A stretch of DNA of 57,392 nucleotides from SHVZ01 sp044223515 (GTDB taxonomy: Bacteria; Pseudomonadota; Alphaproteobacteria; SHVZ01). The notes under the pieces are model-generated. The model was given only the letters and a program-made list of their open reading frames with translations, did no database searches and had not been told where the DNA came from. The translations under genes and the position numbers were made by a program. The stretch lies in contig JBGALV010000018.1 of NCBI GenBank assembly GCA_044223515.1, forward strand, positions 1-57,392. Reading direction: 5' to 3'. Shown here one piece after another: positions 1-9,573 of the stretch; position 1 is the stretch's first letter; the number at the start of each line of letters is the position of its first letter.

Positions 1-124
1 CGCTGATCTTGCCGGAGCGGATCATCGCGAACAGCCGTTCCGAGACGGCCTCGACCACAGAGCGCTTCTTCTTCGTTGGCGCCTTCGGACGGTCGCGGTC
101 GACGGATATCGTGGTTGCGGACAT
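1..124 (-). CDS. GntR-family transcriptional regulator, N-terminal 41 codons (cut by window edge)
   Basis: Reading leftward from an ATG at 124, the sequence encodes a short basic leader followed by AVSERLFAMIRSGKIS. That is the usual first helix of the winged-helix domain in FadR-type GntR regulators. Only about 41 residues are inside the window, so the ligand-binding domain and subfamily cannot be judged. The gene diverges from the ABC transporter operon that starts at 255. Two copies of a GntR-type operator lie in the gap between them, so it is probably the local regulator of that operon and of itself. The family call is fairly secure from the N-terminal motif; the regulatory target is inferred from position and operators. 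Confidence 0.65.
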   Translation of the reverse strand, partial: MSATTISVDRDRPKAPTKKKRSVVEAVSERLFAMIRSGKIS

Positions 125-185
125 GGCACCTGCATAGCCCCGATGACGGGGCGCCGGAAGCCGTTTCATGGAACCGTGGGCAGGA

Positions 186-196
186 TTGTCAGACAA
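186..196. promoter_or_regulatory. Probable GntR/FadR-type operator, copy 1
   Basis: TTGTCAGACAA is an 11-bp near-perfect palindrome that fits the TNGTNNNACNA pattern of FadR-subfamily GntR operators. A second copy with the opposite central base is centred 27 bp downstream. Both lie in the divergent gap between the GntR gene and the ABC operon. No footprint exists; the call rests on the motif, its duplication and its position. Confidence 0.6.
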
Positions 197-212
197 AAGT
201 GCGGCCGTTAGG

Positions 213-223
213 TTGTCTGACAA
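213..223. promoter_or_regulatory. Probable GntR/FadR-type operator, copy 2
   Basis: TTGTCTGACAA is the reverse complement of the copy centred at 191. It ends about 30 bp before the start codon of the binding-protein gene, close to its ribosome binding site, so a bound repressor could block transcription. Pairs of such palindromes are typical for dimeric GntR regulators acting on divergent promoters. Confidence 0.6.
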
Positions 224-254
224 AGTCAGTCTCAAACGAGGGGGGAACGACATC

Positions 255-1808
255 ATGAACCTGCGCACCGGACCTGCGATTGCCGCCATGTTGCTGGCGA
301 CCGCCGTCTTCGCACCTGCGGAAGCCCAGACCCCGCAGAAGGGCGGGACCCTGACCATCGGTGTCCCCAACGGGATCCCTACCTTCGACGTCATGGCGTC
401 CACGGACGACACGGGACGCGTGATCCATCTGCACATGTATGAACCGCTGATCGGGCGAAACGAGAAGCTCGAAGCCGCACCGATGCTGGCCGAGAGCTGG
501 ACGGTGTCCGCCGACGGCCTGACCTACACGTTCAAGATCCGCAAGGGCATCGTCTTTCACAACGGCAAGGTCCTGACCTCTGCGGACGCGAAGGCCTCGA
601 TCGAGCGCTACATGCGCATGAGCGTGCGGCGGCGCTATCTCGAGGACGTGGCCGAGGTCTCGGCGCCGGACGCCGACACCGTCGCGCTCAAGCTGAAGCA
701 GGCGCGGCCGCTGTTCATGAACAACTTCAGCCAGCCCGAGGTCATTGTCGCGATGCTGCCTGCGGAAGAGGCGGCGAAGGACGCGAACAAGATCGAGAGC
801 ATCGGCACCGGCCCCTACAAGCTCCAGGAATACAAGCCCGACAGCCATGTCCGGCTTGTCCGCCACGATCGCTACGCGGTCGATACGCGCAGCGCCGGGC
901 GCGACGGCTATGTCGGCAACAAGCAGGCCTACCTGGACACGCTGAACTTCCGCATCATCCCGGAGAGCTCGGCCATGATCGCGGCACTCGAGGCCGGCGA
1001 GATCGACATGGCGGAGACGGTGCCGGACAAGTCGGTGCCGACGCTTAAGAAGAATCCGAAGCTGGTGCACGTCAACGTGATGCCGGCGGGCATGCAGAGC
1101 CTGTCGGTCAACATGGCGCAGCCGCCGATGGACAAGCTTCTGGTCCGCCGTGCCGTCCAGGCCGCGCTCGACATCGACGAGATCATGGACGCCGCGCGGG
1201 ACGGCAACTATCAGCTGAACCACTCCGTCCAGTATCCGGGCTACGCGACCTTCCCGGGCGATCGCGGCAAGGATACCTACAACAAGAAGGACCCGGCGCT
1301 CGCCAAGAAGCTCCTGGCCGAAGCCGGCTACAAGGGCGAGCCTGTCGTCATCATCTCAGCGGTGACCTTCGACTGGCACGCGGCGACGGCCCTCGTCATC
1401 TCCGAGCAGCTGAAGGCGATCGGGATGAAGGTCGAACTCAAGTCGATGGATTGGCCGGCTGTCGTGGCGCTCCGCTCGCGCATGGACGGCTGGCACCTCA
1501 ATCCCGGCTTCTTCGGTACGGGGCCCTGGCTGGGCGACCCGCTGATCTCGATCGCCAGCCTGATCGGTCCCACGCCTGGCAACAACTTCAAGGATGGGCC
1601 TCTCTACGGGTTCGCGCGTGACATGGAAGAGCTGCCGACCGCCGAGGGGCGCCTTCAGGCTTGGTTCAAGGCGCAGGACCGCATCATCGACCAGGTGCTG
1701 ATGATCAAGCTGGGCGACATGGGGCAGTCGCAGATGATGACGACCAAGATCAAGGGCTTCGACAAGTTCAGGACGGCGCGCCTGTGGAACGTCTGGCTTC
1801 AGAACTGA
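255..1808 (+). CDS. Peptide-type ABC transporter substrate-binding protein (SBP family 5)
   Basis: This 517-residue periplasmic binding protein would deliver a ligand to the DppBCDF-like transporter encoded downstream. The ATG at 255 follows a G-rich ribosome binding site (gaggggggaa) and gives a clean signal peptide ending near residue 25 (APAEAQ). An upstream in-frame ATG at 168 would bury that signal and overlaps the operators, so it was not chosen. Family 5 hallmarks are visible: the early YEPL segment, ESWTVSADGLTYTFKIRKGIVFHNG and GTGPYKL. It is the first gene of an operon with a SelA-like enzyme, an M81 metallopeptidase, the transporter and an amidohydrolase. The ligand is unknown; peptides, opines and other amides are all bound by this family. 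Confidence 0.9.
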   Translation: MNLRTGPAIAAMLLATAVFAPAEAQTPQKGGTLTIGVPNGIPTFDVMASTDDTGRVIHLHMYEPLIGRNEKLEAAPMLAESWTVSADGLTYTFKIRKGIVFHNGKVLTSADAKASIERYMRMSVRRRYLEDVAEVSAPDADTVALKLKQARPLFMNNFSQPEVIVAMLPAEEAAKDANKIESIGTGPYKLQEYKPDSHVRLVRHDRYAVDTRSAGRDGYVGNKQAYLDTLNFRIIPESSAMIAALEAGEIDMAETVPDKSVPTLKKNPKLVHVNVMPAGMQSLSVNMAQPPMDKLLVRRAVQAALDIDEIMDAARDGNYQLNHSVQYPGYATFPGDRGKDTYNKKDPALAKKLLAEAGYKGEPVVIISAVTFDWHAATALVISEQLKAIGMKVELKSMDWPAVVALRSRMDGWHLNPGFFGTGPWLGDPLISIASLIGPTPGNNFKDGPLYGFARDMEELPTAEGRLQAWFKAQDRIIDQVLMIKLGDMGQSQMMTTKIKGFDKFRTARLWNVWLQN

Positions 1809-1826
1809 TCGGGTAAGACGAACGCC

Positions 1827-3017
1827 ATGTCTGAGCTCTTCGAGCGTTTCGGCATCCGCCGCGTCATCAATGCCTCGGGCACCGAGACGGTGCATGGCGC
1901 GAGCCGTGCGTCGGACCGGGTGGTGGCGGCGGTGGCGGCCGTCCTGCCGCACTGGATCGAGGTGGCGGAACTGCAGCGCGCCGCCAGCGAAGTCGTCTCC
2001 AAGGCGACGGGAGCGGAGGCCGGGTTCATCACCGGCTGCACGGCGGCGGGAATCTCCGTCGCCGTCGCCGCCGCGATGACCGGGGCTGATCTGGGTCGTG
2101 TCGAGCGATTGCCCGACACGACCGGAATGAAGAACCGGGTGATCCTGCAGAAGGGCCACGAGGTCAACTACGGCGCCACCGTCACACAGATGATCCGGAT
2201 GACCGGCGCAGAGCCGGTGGAAATCGGTACCGCGACCGGTTGCGCCACCTACCAGCTCGAGGCGGCGATCGACGAGCGGACGGCAGCGGCGATCTTCGTC
2301 CTGTCGCACCACACCGTGCAGAGCGGTTTGATGAACCTGAAGACGTTCTCCGCCGTGTGCCGGGCGAAGGGCGTGCCGGTCATCGTCGACGCCGCGGCCG
2401 AATATGATTGGCCGGGCATGCTGAAGGACGGTGCAACGGCGGTCATCTTCAGCTCCCAGAAGGCGCCGGCCGGTACCACCGCGGGCGTCATTGCGGGAGA
2501 GCGCGAATTCATCCGCGCCTGCTATCACCAGGAACGCGGTATCGGCCGGCCGATGAAAGCGGGCAAGGAGAACGTTGCCGGTGCCATCGCCGCGCTCGAG
2601 CAATGGATAGAGACCGACCACAAGGCGGTCCAGAAGGCTCAGGCCGTCAGGCTCGACCGCGCGGAGTCGCTGCTGCAGAACATCAGGGGCCTCAGGCTCG
2701 AGCGCGAACCGGATCCGCCCGGCAATCCGTTCGATCGCCTGATGCTGCACGTCGACCCGAGGGTCGCACGGATCTCAGCCTTCCAGCTTGGCCAGCAACT
2801 CGCCGCGGGAAAGCCCAAGATCGTGCTGCGATCCCTGCACACGGATCGCGGCTACCTTCTGCTCGATGTCAGGCGCATTGATGACGCCGAGCTCGACGTC
2901 GTGGTCGGGCGGATCCGCGAGGTTCTGGCGTCGGTGCCGGCCGACTCCGAGCCGGTGGCGCCGCCACCGAGCGGCGACCTTACCCGGCAGGGCATGGCAC
3001 GCTGGCTTGCTCGCTAG
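1827..3017 (+). CDS. SelA-like PLP-dependent enzyme (copy 1)
   Basis: This 396-residue cytoplasmic protein belongs to the fold-type I PLP enzymes related to selenocysteine synthase SelA and D-glucosaminate-6-phosphate ammonia-lyase. Visible features are the N-terminal RRVINASGTETVHGAS segment, a PLP-pocket stretch around EAGFITGCTAAG and the likely Schiff-base lysine Lys212 in SSQKAPAG. Most relatives have SGGK at that point, so the lysine context is unusual. Members often sit with an EF_0837-type amidohydrolase, and one is present at the end of this operon. Family knowledge suggests a beta-elimination or ammonia-lyase reaction on an amino acid or amino sugar acid. The substrate is unknown. 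It lies 18 bp after the binding-protein gene. Confidence 0.8.
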   Translation: MSELFERFGIRRVINASGTETVHGASRASDRVVAAVAAVLPHWIEVAELQRAASEVVSKATGAEAGFITGCTAAGISVAVAAAMTGADLGRVERLPDTTGMKNRVILQKGHEVNYGATVTQMIRMTGAEPVEIGTATGCATYQLEAAIDERTAAAIFVLSHHTVQSGLMNLKTFSAVCRAKGVPVIVDAAAEYDWPGMLKDGATAVIFSSQKAPAGTTAGVIAGEREFIRACYHQERGIGRPMKAGKENVAGAIAALEQWIETDHKAVQKAQAVRLDRAESLLQNIRGLRLEREPDPPGNPFDRLMLHVDPRVARISAFQLGQQLAAGKPKIVLRSLHTDRGYLLLDVRRIDDAELDVVVGRIREVLASVPADSEPVAPPPSGDLTRQGMARWLAR

Positions 3018-3101
3018 CAGGCTTGCTCGTCATCGGCCGGTCGCGCCGGCGTCGACGCGTCGCAGCTTCCGTCTCACCTGCAGTTCCTGATGGGATTATC
3101 C

Positions 3102-4577
3102 ATGCCTGAAATCGCCATTGCCCGGTTTGCCCATGAGGGCAACAGCTTTTCGCCGCTCCTGACTCCGATCGACTGCTTCAAGTCGGGAGAGTGGGCGATC
3201 GGCGAAGGCGTCCCGAAATACTACAAGGGCAGCAAGACCGAGATCGGCGGTGCGATCGCTTGGCTCGAGAAGCGGCCGGAGTGGAAGCCCACCTTCCTCC
3301 GCTGCACGGCGGCTCCGTCTTCCGGCGTTCTGGCAGCCGGGGTGTTCGACGCGATCATCGGCGAGATCACCGCCGGTCTTTCTGGGCGCAAATGGGATGC
3401 CGTCTTCCTGTCGCTCCACGGCTCGCTGAATGCCGTCGAGTATCCGCACGCCGACTACGAGATCGTGAAGAGAGTGCGGGCGATCATCGGCAAGGACACG
3501 CCTCTCGCCGTCAGCTTCGACCTGCATGCCAATGTGAGCCAGGCCGAGGCGGATATCCCGGACATCGTGGTCGGCTACAAATGCCACCCGCATACCGACA
3601 TGGCGGAGACCGCGACCAAGGCGCTCGATATCCTCGAGCGCCGCATCAGGGGCGAGGTCAAGCCGGTGGCTGTCATCGTCCGGGCGGATGCCATCATCCC
3701 CAGCCTGTTCGCCCGTACGACCGACGGTCCGATGGCGGAGGTGAAGCAGATCGCCGCCGACATCGAGAAGAAGTACGGCCTCCTCGATCTCACGCCCTAT
3801 CAGGGTTACGCCTATGCCGACAACGAGGCGGCGGGCGCCTCCGCCTGGGCGACCGCGAACGGTGATCGCGGCCTGGCTCAGAAGGCGGCGACGGAGCTGG
3901 TTCACGAGATGAACAAGCGCCGGCCGCTTCTGTTCAAGAAGCTTCCCAGCGCCGCCGAGGGCATCGCGCGGGCACTGGCGGCCAAGGATGGCCCGATCGC
4001 GGTCATCGACTCCGCCGACCACACGGGCGCGGGCGGCATCGGCGATACGCCCGGGTTGCTCGCCGCTCTGGTCGCGGCCAAGCCGACCAGGCCGACGGCC
4101 TTCGCCTTCTTTCACGACCCCGATCTCGTCGCCAAGGCGCACGCCGCGGGGATCGGCGGCCGCCTCAAGGTGAAGCTGGGCGGCCGCCTGACGCCGCTCT
4201 TCGGCCCGCCGGTCGAGGCCGAGGTCACGGTCGGGCATCTCTCGGACGGCAAGTTCGTCAATGTCGGCCCGGTCCATGGCGGGCTCGCCAACGATCTTCG
4301 CGGATGCGCGCGTCTCGACTTCGTCGGGCTTCCGATCTCGGTGATGATCACCGGCATCTGCCACGACACCACGGACGCCAACTTCTACAACGCCGCCGGC
4401 ATCGACCTCTCGAAGCTGGCGGTGCTGGCCGTCAAGGCGAAGAACCAGTTCCGCGCCTCTTTCGGCGGAACCTTCCGCGAGATGATCGACATCGACGCAC
4501 CCGGGCCTGCGGCCTATGACTTCAGCAGCTTCCCGTTCAAGAAGGCACCGAAGACCCTCTACCCGCTGACCCGTTGA
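3102..4577 (+). CDS. M81 family metallopeptidase, MlrC-like (copy 1)
   Basis: This 491-residue protein resembles MlrC, the zinc metallopeptidase that finishes linearised microcystin breakdown, although most family members sit in ABC transporter operons and act on unknown small peptides or amides. The N-terminus IARFAHEGNSF and probable metal-site segments are visible: LSLHGSLN (His106), FDLHANVS (Asp140, His142) and KCHPHTDM (His162/His164). The C-terminal domain includes DSADHTGAGGIGDTPG, also typical. The ATG at 3102 places the N-terminus like the other two copies in this window; an ATG at 3090 is possible. No signal peptide is seen, so it acts in the cytoplasm on imported substrate. It is more like the copy at 19506 than the one at 18028. 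Confidence 0.88.
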   Translation: MPEIAIARFAHEGNSFSPLLTPIDCFKSGEWAIGEGVPKYYKGSKTEIGGAIAWLEKRPEWKPTFLRCTAAPSSGVLAAGVFDAIIGEITAGLSGRKWDAVFLSLHGSLNAVEYPHADYEIVKRVRAIIGKDTPLAVSFDLHANVSQAEADIPDIVVGYKCHPHTDMAETATKALDILERRIRGEVKPVAVIVRADAIIPSLFARTTDGPMAEVKQIAADIEKKYGLLDLTPYQGYAYADNEAAGASAWATANGDRGLAQKAATELVHEMNKRRPLLFKKLPSAAEGIARALAAKDGPIAVIDSADHTGAGGIGDTPGLLAALVAAKPTRPTAFAFFHDPDLVAKAHAAGIGGRLKVKLGGRLTPLFGPPVEAEVTVGHLSDGKFVNVGPVHGGLANDLRGCARLDFVGLPISVMITGICHDTTDANFYNAAGIDLSKLAVLAVKAKNQFRASFGGTFREMIDIDAPGPAAYDFSSFPFKKAPKTLYPLTR

Positions 4578-4623
4578 TGGCGGCGGGAATGCGGCCAGAG
4601 CCACGTCCCGACCGGGTTCCCGG

Positions 4624-5571
4624 ATGACCGGTTACATCCTCCATCGCCTCGCGAGCGCCGTGCTCGTCGTCTTCCTGGTGACCCTCATCTCGTTCTCGGT
4701 GATGTCGCTGGTGCCCGGCGACCCTGCGTCGGTGGTGGCCGGCGCCAATGCGACACCGGACGAGATTGCGGCGATCCGCGTCCAGCTCGGCCTGCACTTG
4801 CCGTATCACGAGCGGCTGCTGAACTGGGTCACGGGACTGCTCCAGGGCGATCTCGGCCGCTCGATCCTGCTCCAGCGCACGGTCGCAGAGGCGGTCGCCG
4901 AACGCCTGCCGGTGACCATCGCGCTCTCGATCTACGCCATGATCCTGACATTGGTGCTCGGAGTGGGTCTCGGCGTCTTTGCCGCGGTTCGTCAGAATTC
5001 ATGGGTCGACCAGCTCTGCATGACGGTGGCGCTGCTCGGCGTTTCGCTGCCGAACGTCTGGCTCGCGATCCTCTTCGTCATGTTCTTTTCGGTGTATCTC
5101 GGCTGGTTCCCGACCGGCGGCTATGTCCCGTTCGACCAAAGCGTCAGCGGTGCGCTCGTGGCGCTGACCTTGCCGGCGATCGCGCTGGCGCTGACCCAGA
5201 TCGGGCTCCTGGCGCGCATGGCGCGGTCGTCGATGCTCGAAGTGCTGCGTCAGGACTACGTGCAGACGGCGCGGGCGAAGGGCCTGCCGCGCTGGAGCGT
5301 GATCGGCAAGCACGCTCTGAAGAACGTGATGATCCCGCTGGTGACCGTCTTCGGCATCGTCCTCAGCCTCAGCCTCAGCGGCACGGTGGTGATCGAGACC
5401 GTGTTCTCGCTCCCGGGAATGGGACGGCTCATCGTCAATGCCATCCAGCGCCGCGACTATCCGGTCATCCAGGGAGGATTGCTCCTGACCGCGTCGGCCC
5501 TGGTCCTGGTCAATCTTGTCGTCGATCTCCTCTACGCGTGGCTCGATCCCCGGGTGCGCTATGCCGATTAG
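4624..5571 (+). CDS. Peptide-type ABC transporter permease, DppB-like
   Basis: This 315-residue inner-membrane protein forms half of the channel of the importer. The N-terminus (YILHRLASAVLVVFLVTLISF) is the typical first helix of DppB/OppB proteins, followed by the periplasmic PGDPASVVAG segment and about five more helices. The cytoplasmic EAA loop, which contacts the ATPases, is visible as TARAKGLPRWSVIGKHALKN. It overlaps the next permease by 11 bp, which indicates translational coupling. Family assignment is secure; the ligand depends on the binding protein and is not known. Confidence 0.92.
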   Translation: MTGYILHRLASAVLVVFLVTLISFSVMSLVPGDPASVVAGANATPDEIAAIRVQLGLHLPYHERLLNWVTGLLQGDLGRSILLQRTVAEAVAERLPVTIALSIYAMILTLVLGVGLGVFAAVRQNSWVDQLCMTVALLGVSLPNVWLAILFVMFFSVYLGWFPTGGYVPFDQSVSGALVALTLPAIALALTQIGLLARMARSSMLEVLRQDYVQTARAKGLPRWSVIGKHALKNVMIPLVTVFGIVLSLSLSGTVVIETVFSLPGMGRLIVNAIQRRDYPVIQGGLLLTASALVLVNLVVDLLYAWLDPRVRYAD

Positions 5572-6394
5572 GCGTCTGTTCCGCCACCGGCTGTTCATGA
5601 CCGGGCTAGGCCTGTTCGTGCTTGTCGTGGTCGCGGCCGTCGCCGCCGAGTGGATCGCGACGCAGAGCCCGACGCGCATGAACATGCGGCTGCGCTTCAC
5701 GGCGCCCGGCGATCCACGCTTCCTCCTCGGGACCGACGCCTTCGGGAGGGATATTCTTGCCAGGCTCGCCTATGGCGCGCAGGTCAGCCTCCGCATCGGC
5801 GTCATGGTGGTGCTGTTCACCGGCGTCTTCGGCACTTTCTTCGGTGCCATCGCCGGTTACTTCCGGAAGCTCGACAATCCGGTGATGCGGGTGATGGATG
5901 CCTTCATGGCGTTTCCGGCGATCCTTCTTGCCATCGCCATCGCCGCAGCACTGGGCCCCTCGGAGCTGAACGTGGTGATCGCGCTCGCCGCCGTCTACAC
6001 GCCGCGGACGGCCCGCATCGTCCGCGCCTCGGTGCTGGTCGTGCGCGAGGCCGAGTTCGTGCAGGCGGCCCGCGTCGCCGGGGCAGGGGACGCACGGATC
6101 CTGCTCGGCCACGTTCTGCCCAACAGCCTGGCACCGCTGATCGTCCAGCTCACCTTCATCTTCGCCTATTCGGTACTGGCCGAAGCGGTCCTGAGCTTCC
6201 TCGGAGTCGGCCCGGCACCGCCGACGCCGACCTGGGGCAACATGATCGCCGACGGCCGCAACTTCATCCGGGAAGCACCGTGGATCACTCTGATGCCCGG
6301 CATCGCGATCTCGATCACGGTGCTTGGCCTCAATCTTCTCGGAGACGGGCTTCGCGACGTGCTCGATCCGCGCATGAAGGTGGCTTCGAGTTGA
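5561..6394 (+). CDS. Peptide-type ABC transporter permease, DppC-like
   Basis: This 277-residue membrane protein pairs with the DppB-like permease. The ATG at 5561 overlaps the end of the previous gene and gives a short basic N-terminus (MPIRRLFRHRLFM) before the first helix, normal for DppC. The FLLGTDAFGRDILARLAYGAQVSL segment is a DppC/OppC hallmark, shown here only in part: GTDAFGRD. The EAA loop is around AARVAGAGDARILLGHVLPN. Its stop overlaps a TTG start of the ATPase gene. Same transporter and same unknown ligand as its neighbours. Confidence 0.92.
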   Translation: MPIRRLFRHRLFMTGLGLFVLVVVAAVAAEWIATQSPTRMNMRLRFTAPGDPRFLLGTDAFGRDILARLAYGAQVSLRIGVMVVLFTGVFGTFFGAIAGYFRKLDNPVMRVMDAFMAFPAILLAIAIAAALGPSELNVVIALAAVYTPRTARIVRASVLVVREAEFVQAARVAGAGDARILLGHVLPNSLAPLIVQLTFIFAYSVLAEAVLSFLGVGPAPPTPTWGNMIADGRNFIREAPWITLMPGIAISITVLGLNLLGDGLRDVLDPRMKVASS

Positions 6395-7364
6395 GCGCGC
6401 TTCTCGAAGTCCGGGACCTCAGCGTCCGCTTCCGCACCGAGAAAGGCGAGATGGCGGCGGTCGAGCAGCTCAGCTTCACCGCCGCACGCGGTGAGTTTCT
6501 CGGCATCGTCGGAGAGAGCGGCAGCGGCAAGAGCGTCACTGCACGAGCCCTCATGGGGCTGATCCAGCCACCCGGCCGCATCGCCACCGGCAGCATCCGC
6601 TTCGACGGCGAGGAGCTTGTCGGGCGGCCGGACGCCGAGTTGGAGCGGCTTCGCGGGAAGCGCATGGCGATGATCTTCCAGGAGCCGATGTCGAGCCTCA
6701 ACCCGGTCTTTCCCGTCGGCGAGCAGATCGCCGAGGCGGTACGCCGCCATGACCGGTTGCCGCGCCGCGCGGCCTGGGACCGGGCCGTCGAAATGCTGGC
6801 CAGGGTCGGGATTCCAGGAGCCGCCGAGCGCGCGACCGCCTATCCGCACCAGCTCTCGGGCGGCATGCGCCAGCGGGTGATGATCGCGATGGCGCTGGCC
6901 TGCGATCCGGAGATGCTGATCGCCGACGAGCCGACGACGGCGCTCGACGTCACGATCCAGGCGCAGATCCTGGATCTGCTGCGCCAACTCCGCGCCGAGC
7001 TCGGGCTGACGGTCCTCCTGATCACCCATGATCTGGGGGTCGTCGCCGAGCAGGCCGACCGCGTGATCGTCATGTATGCCGGACGTGTCGTCGAGAAATC
7101 CCCGACCGCACCGCTGTTCGCCCGGCCGCTGCACCCGTATACCTCGGGCCTCCTGGATTCGATCCCCGACCTCGACCACACGGTGGATGAGCTGCCGGCG
7201 ATCGAGGGCGTGGTGCCCAGCCCGTTCGCCTTGCCGCCAGGATGCCGCTTCGCGCCCCGCTGCCGCTTCGTCGAGGCCTCCTGCAATTCGGGCGAGCCGA
7301 TGCTGCGTCCGGTGGGCGCGCGCCTGACCGCCTGCCGGCTCGATCCCGACCTGACTCGTGCCCC

Positions 7365-7368
<4 letters not shown>
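6391..7368 (+). CDS. Peptide-type ABC transporter ATPase, DppD-like
   Basis: This 325-residue ATPase powers import from the cytoplasmic face. A TTG at 6391 overlapping the permease stop codon (TTGA) gives the expected N-terminus LSALLEVRDLSVRF; the next in-frame ATG would remove the first strand of the nucleotide-binding domain. Walker A is GESGSGKS (residues 41-48), the signature is LSGGMRQR and Walker B is LIADEPT. The C-terminal cysteine-rich segment CRFAPRCRF is the oligopeptide-transporter C-terminal domain, which often binds an Fe-S cluster in this family. The next gene starts within its stop codon. Confidence 0.92.
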
Positions 7369-8365
<997 letters not shown>

Positions 8366-8369
<4 letters not shown>

Positions 8370-9538
8370 CCTACGACCTGCTGCTCAAGGGCGGCCATGT
8401 GATCGACCCTGCTTCGGGCCGCGACGGCATGGCGGACGTCGCCTTCAAGGACGGCAAGGTCGCGGCGGTGGCCGAGAAGATTTCCGACGCCGACGCCGCG
8501 GAGACGCGATCGGCTGCCGGCTTCTACGTCGTGCCCGGCCTGATCGACCTGCACGCCCACGTTTACGTCGGTGGCACCACCTATGGCGTGGAGCCCGATC
8601 AGTTGGGGCGCATGTCGGGAACGACCACGGTTGTCGACGCGGGTAGCGCCGGAGCCGCCAACATCCGCGGACTCGTCGATCATCAGCAGCGATTGACGGA
8701 CGTCCGCATTCTCGCCTTCGTCAACCTGGCTTTTCCCGGCATCTACGGCGACCTTCGGGCGGTCTATATCGCCGAGGCGAGCGATCTTCATCTCCTGAAC
8801 GTGCCGCACGTGGTCAGGACGCTCAAGACGTGGCCGGACAGTGTCGTCGGCATCAAGATCCGGATCGGCCGATCCTCGACCGCCGCGCTCGGTAGCATGC
8901 CGCTACACTTGGCGATCGCCGCATCCGAGCAGGCCGGCAATGCCCCGGTGATGGCGCATATCGGCGCCGACATGCCGCCGCGGCTGGAGGAGATCCTCGA
9001 TCCGCTGAGGAAGGGCGACATCGTCACCCATTGCTATACGCCGAAGATGAACAAGCCCCTGACCACCAAGGGGCAACTCCGCGATTGCATGGTTGCGGGG
9101 CGCGAGCGAGGCGTGATCATGGATGTCGGTCACGGATCGGGCTCCTTCGGCTTCGATATTTGCCGCGCGATGCTGGAGCTGGGTTTCACGCCGGATGTCA
9201 TCTCTTCCGACGTGCATCTCTATTCGGCCGACGGCCCGGCCTATGACGTCCTCGTCACCATGTCGAAATTCCTGTGCCTGGGCTTGCCGCTGGTCGACGT
9301 GATCCGCGCTGCGACCGCTGCGCCTGCGGCGGCGATGCGGCGTCCGGAGATCGGAACCCTGGCGCCCGGCGCGGTCGGCGACGCGGTCCTTCTCGAGATC
9401 AAGAAGGGACCGGTCGTCTATGTCGATGCGATCGGTCAGGAAATGAGTGCCGACCGGCGTCTGGTCCCGCGCGGCATCGTGCTCCACGGCAAGTGGTGGA
9501 GCGACGGCATGGCGCCGACGCTCAAGGGCAAGGCGTGA
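8366..9538 (+). CDS. Amidohydrolase/deacetylase-type metallohydrolase (EF_0837-like)
   Basis: This 390-residue protein is a dihydroorotase/D-aminoacylase-like amidohydrolase. The metal-binding HAH pair (His63 and His65 in DLHAHVYVGG), a likely carboxylated lysine Lys164 (GIKIRIGRSS), His198 (MAHIGAD) and the SSDVHLYS aspartate are all in the expected order. It is closest in pattern to the EF_0837/AHA_3915 group, often encoded beside a SelA-like PLP enzyme as here. It would hydrolyse an N-acyl, amide or cyclic amide bond of an imported compound in the cytoplasm. It overlaps the ATPase gene by 4 bp and ends the operon just before a terminator. The substrate is not known. Confidence 0.82.
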
Positions 9539-9545
9539 AATGAGA

Positions 9546-9567
9546 AGGGCGGCCCGAAGGCCGCCCT
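9546..9567. terminator. Bidirectional intrinsic terminator
   Basis: A perfect 9-bp GC-rich stem (agggcggcc / ggccgccct) closes a CGAA tetraloop, followed on the plus strand by cttccttt and on the minus strand by ttctcattt. It sits between two convergent genes that end at 9538 and 9574, so it can serve both. Confidence 0.85.
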
Positions 9568-9573
9568 CTTCCT

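Noticed and set aside
1356..2750. Open minus-strand frame of over 460 codons opposite the SelA-like gene
   Set aside because: His/Arg/Asp-rich shadow across two real genes, without recognisable motifs or a ribosome binding site.
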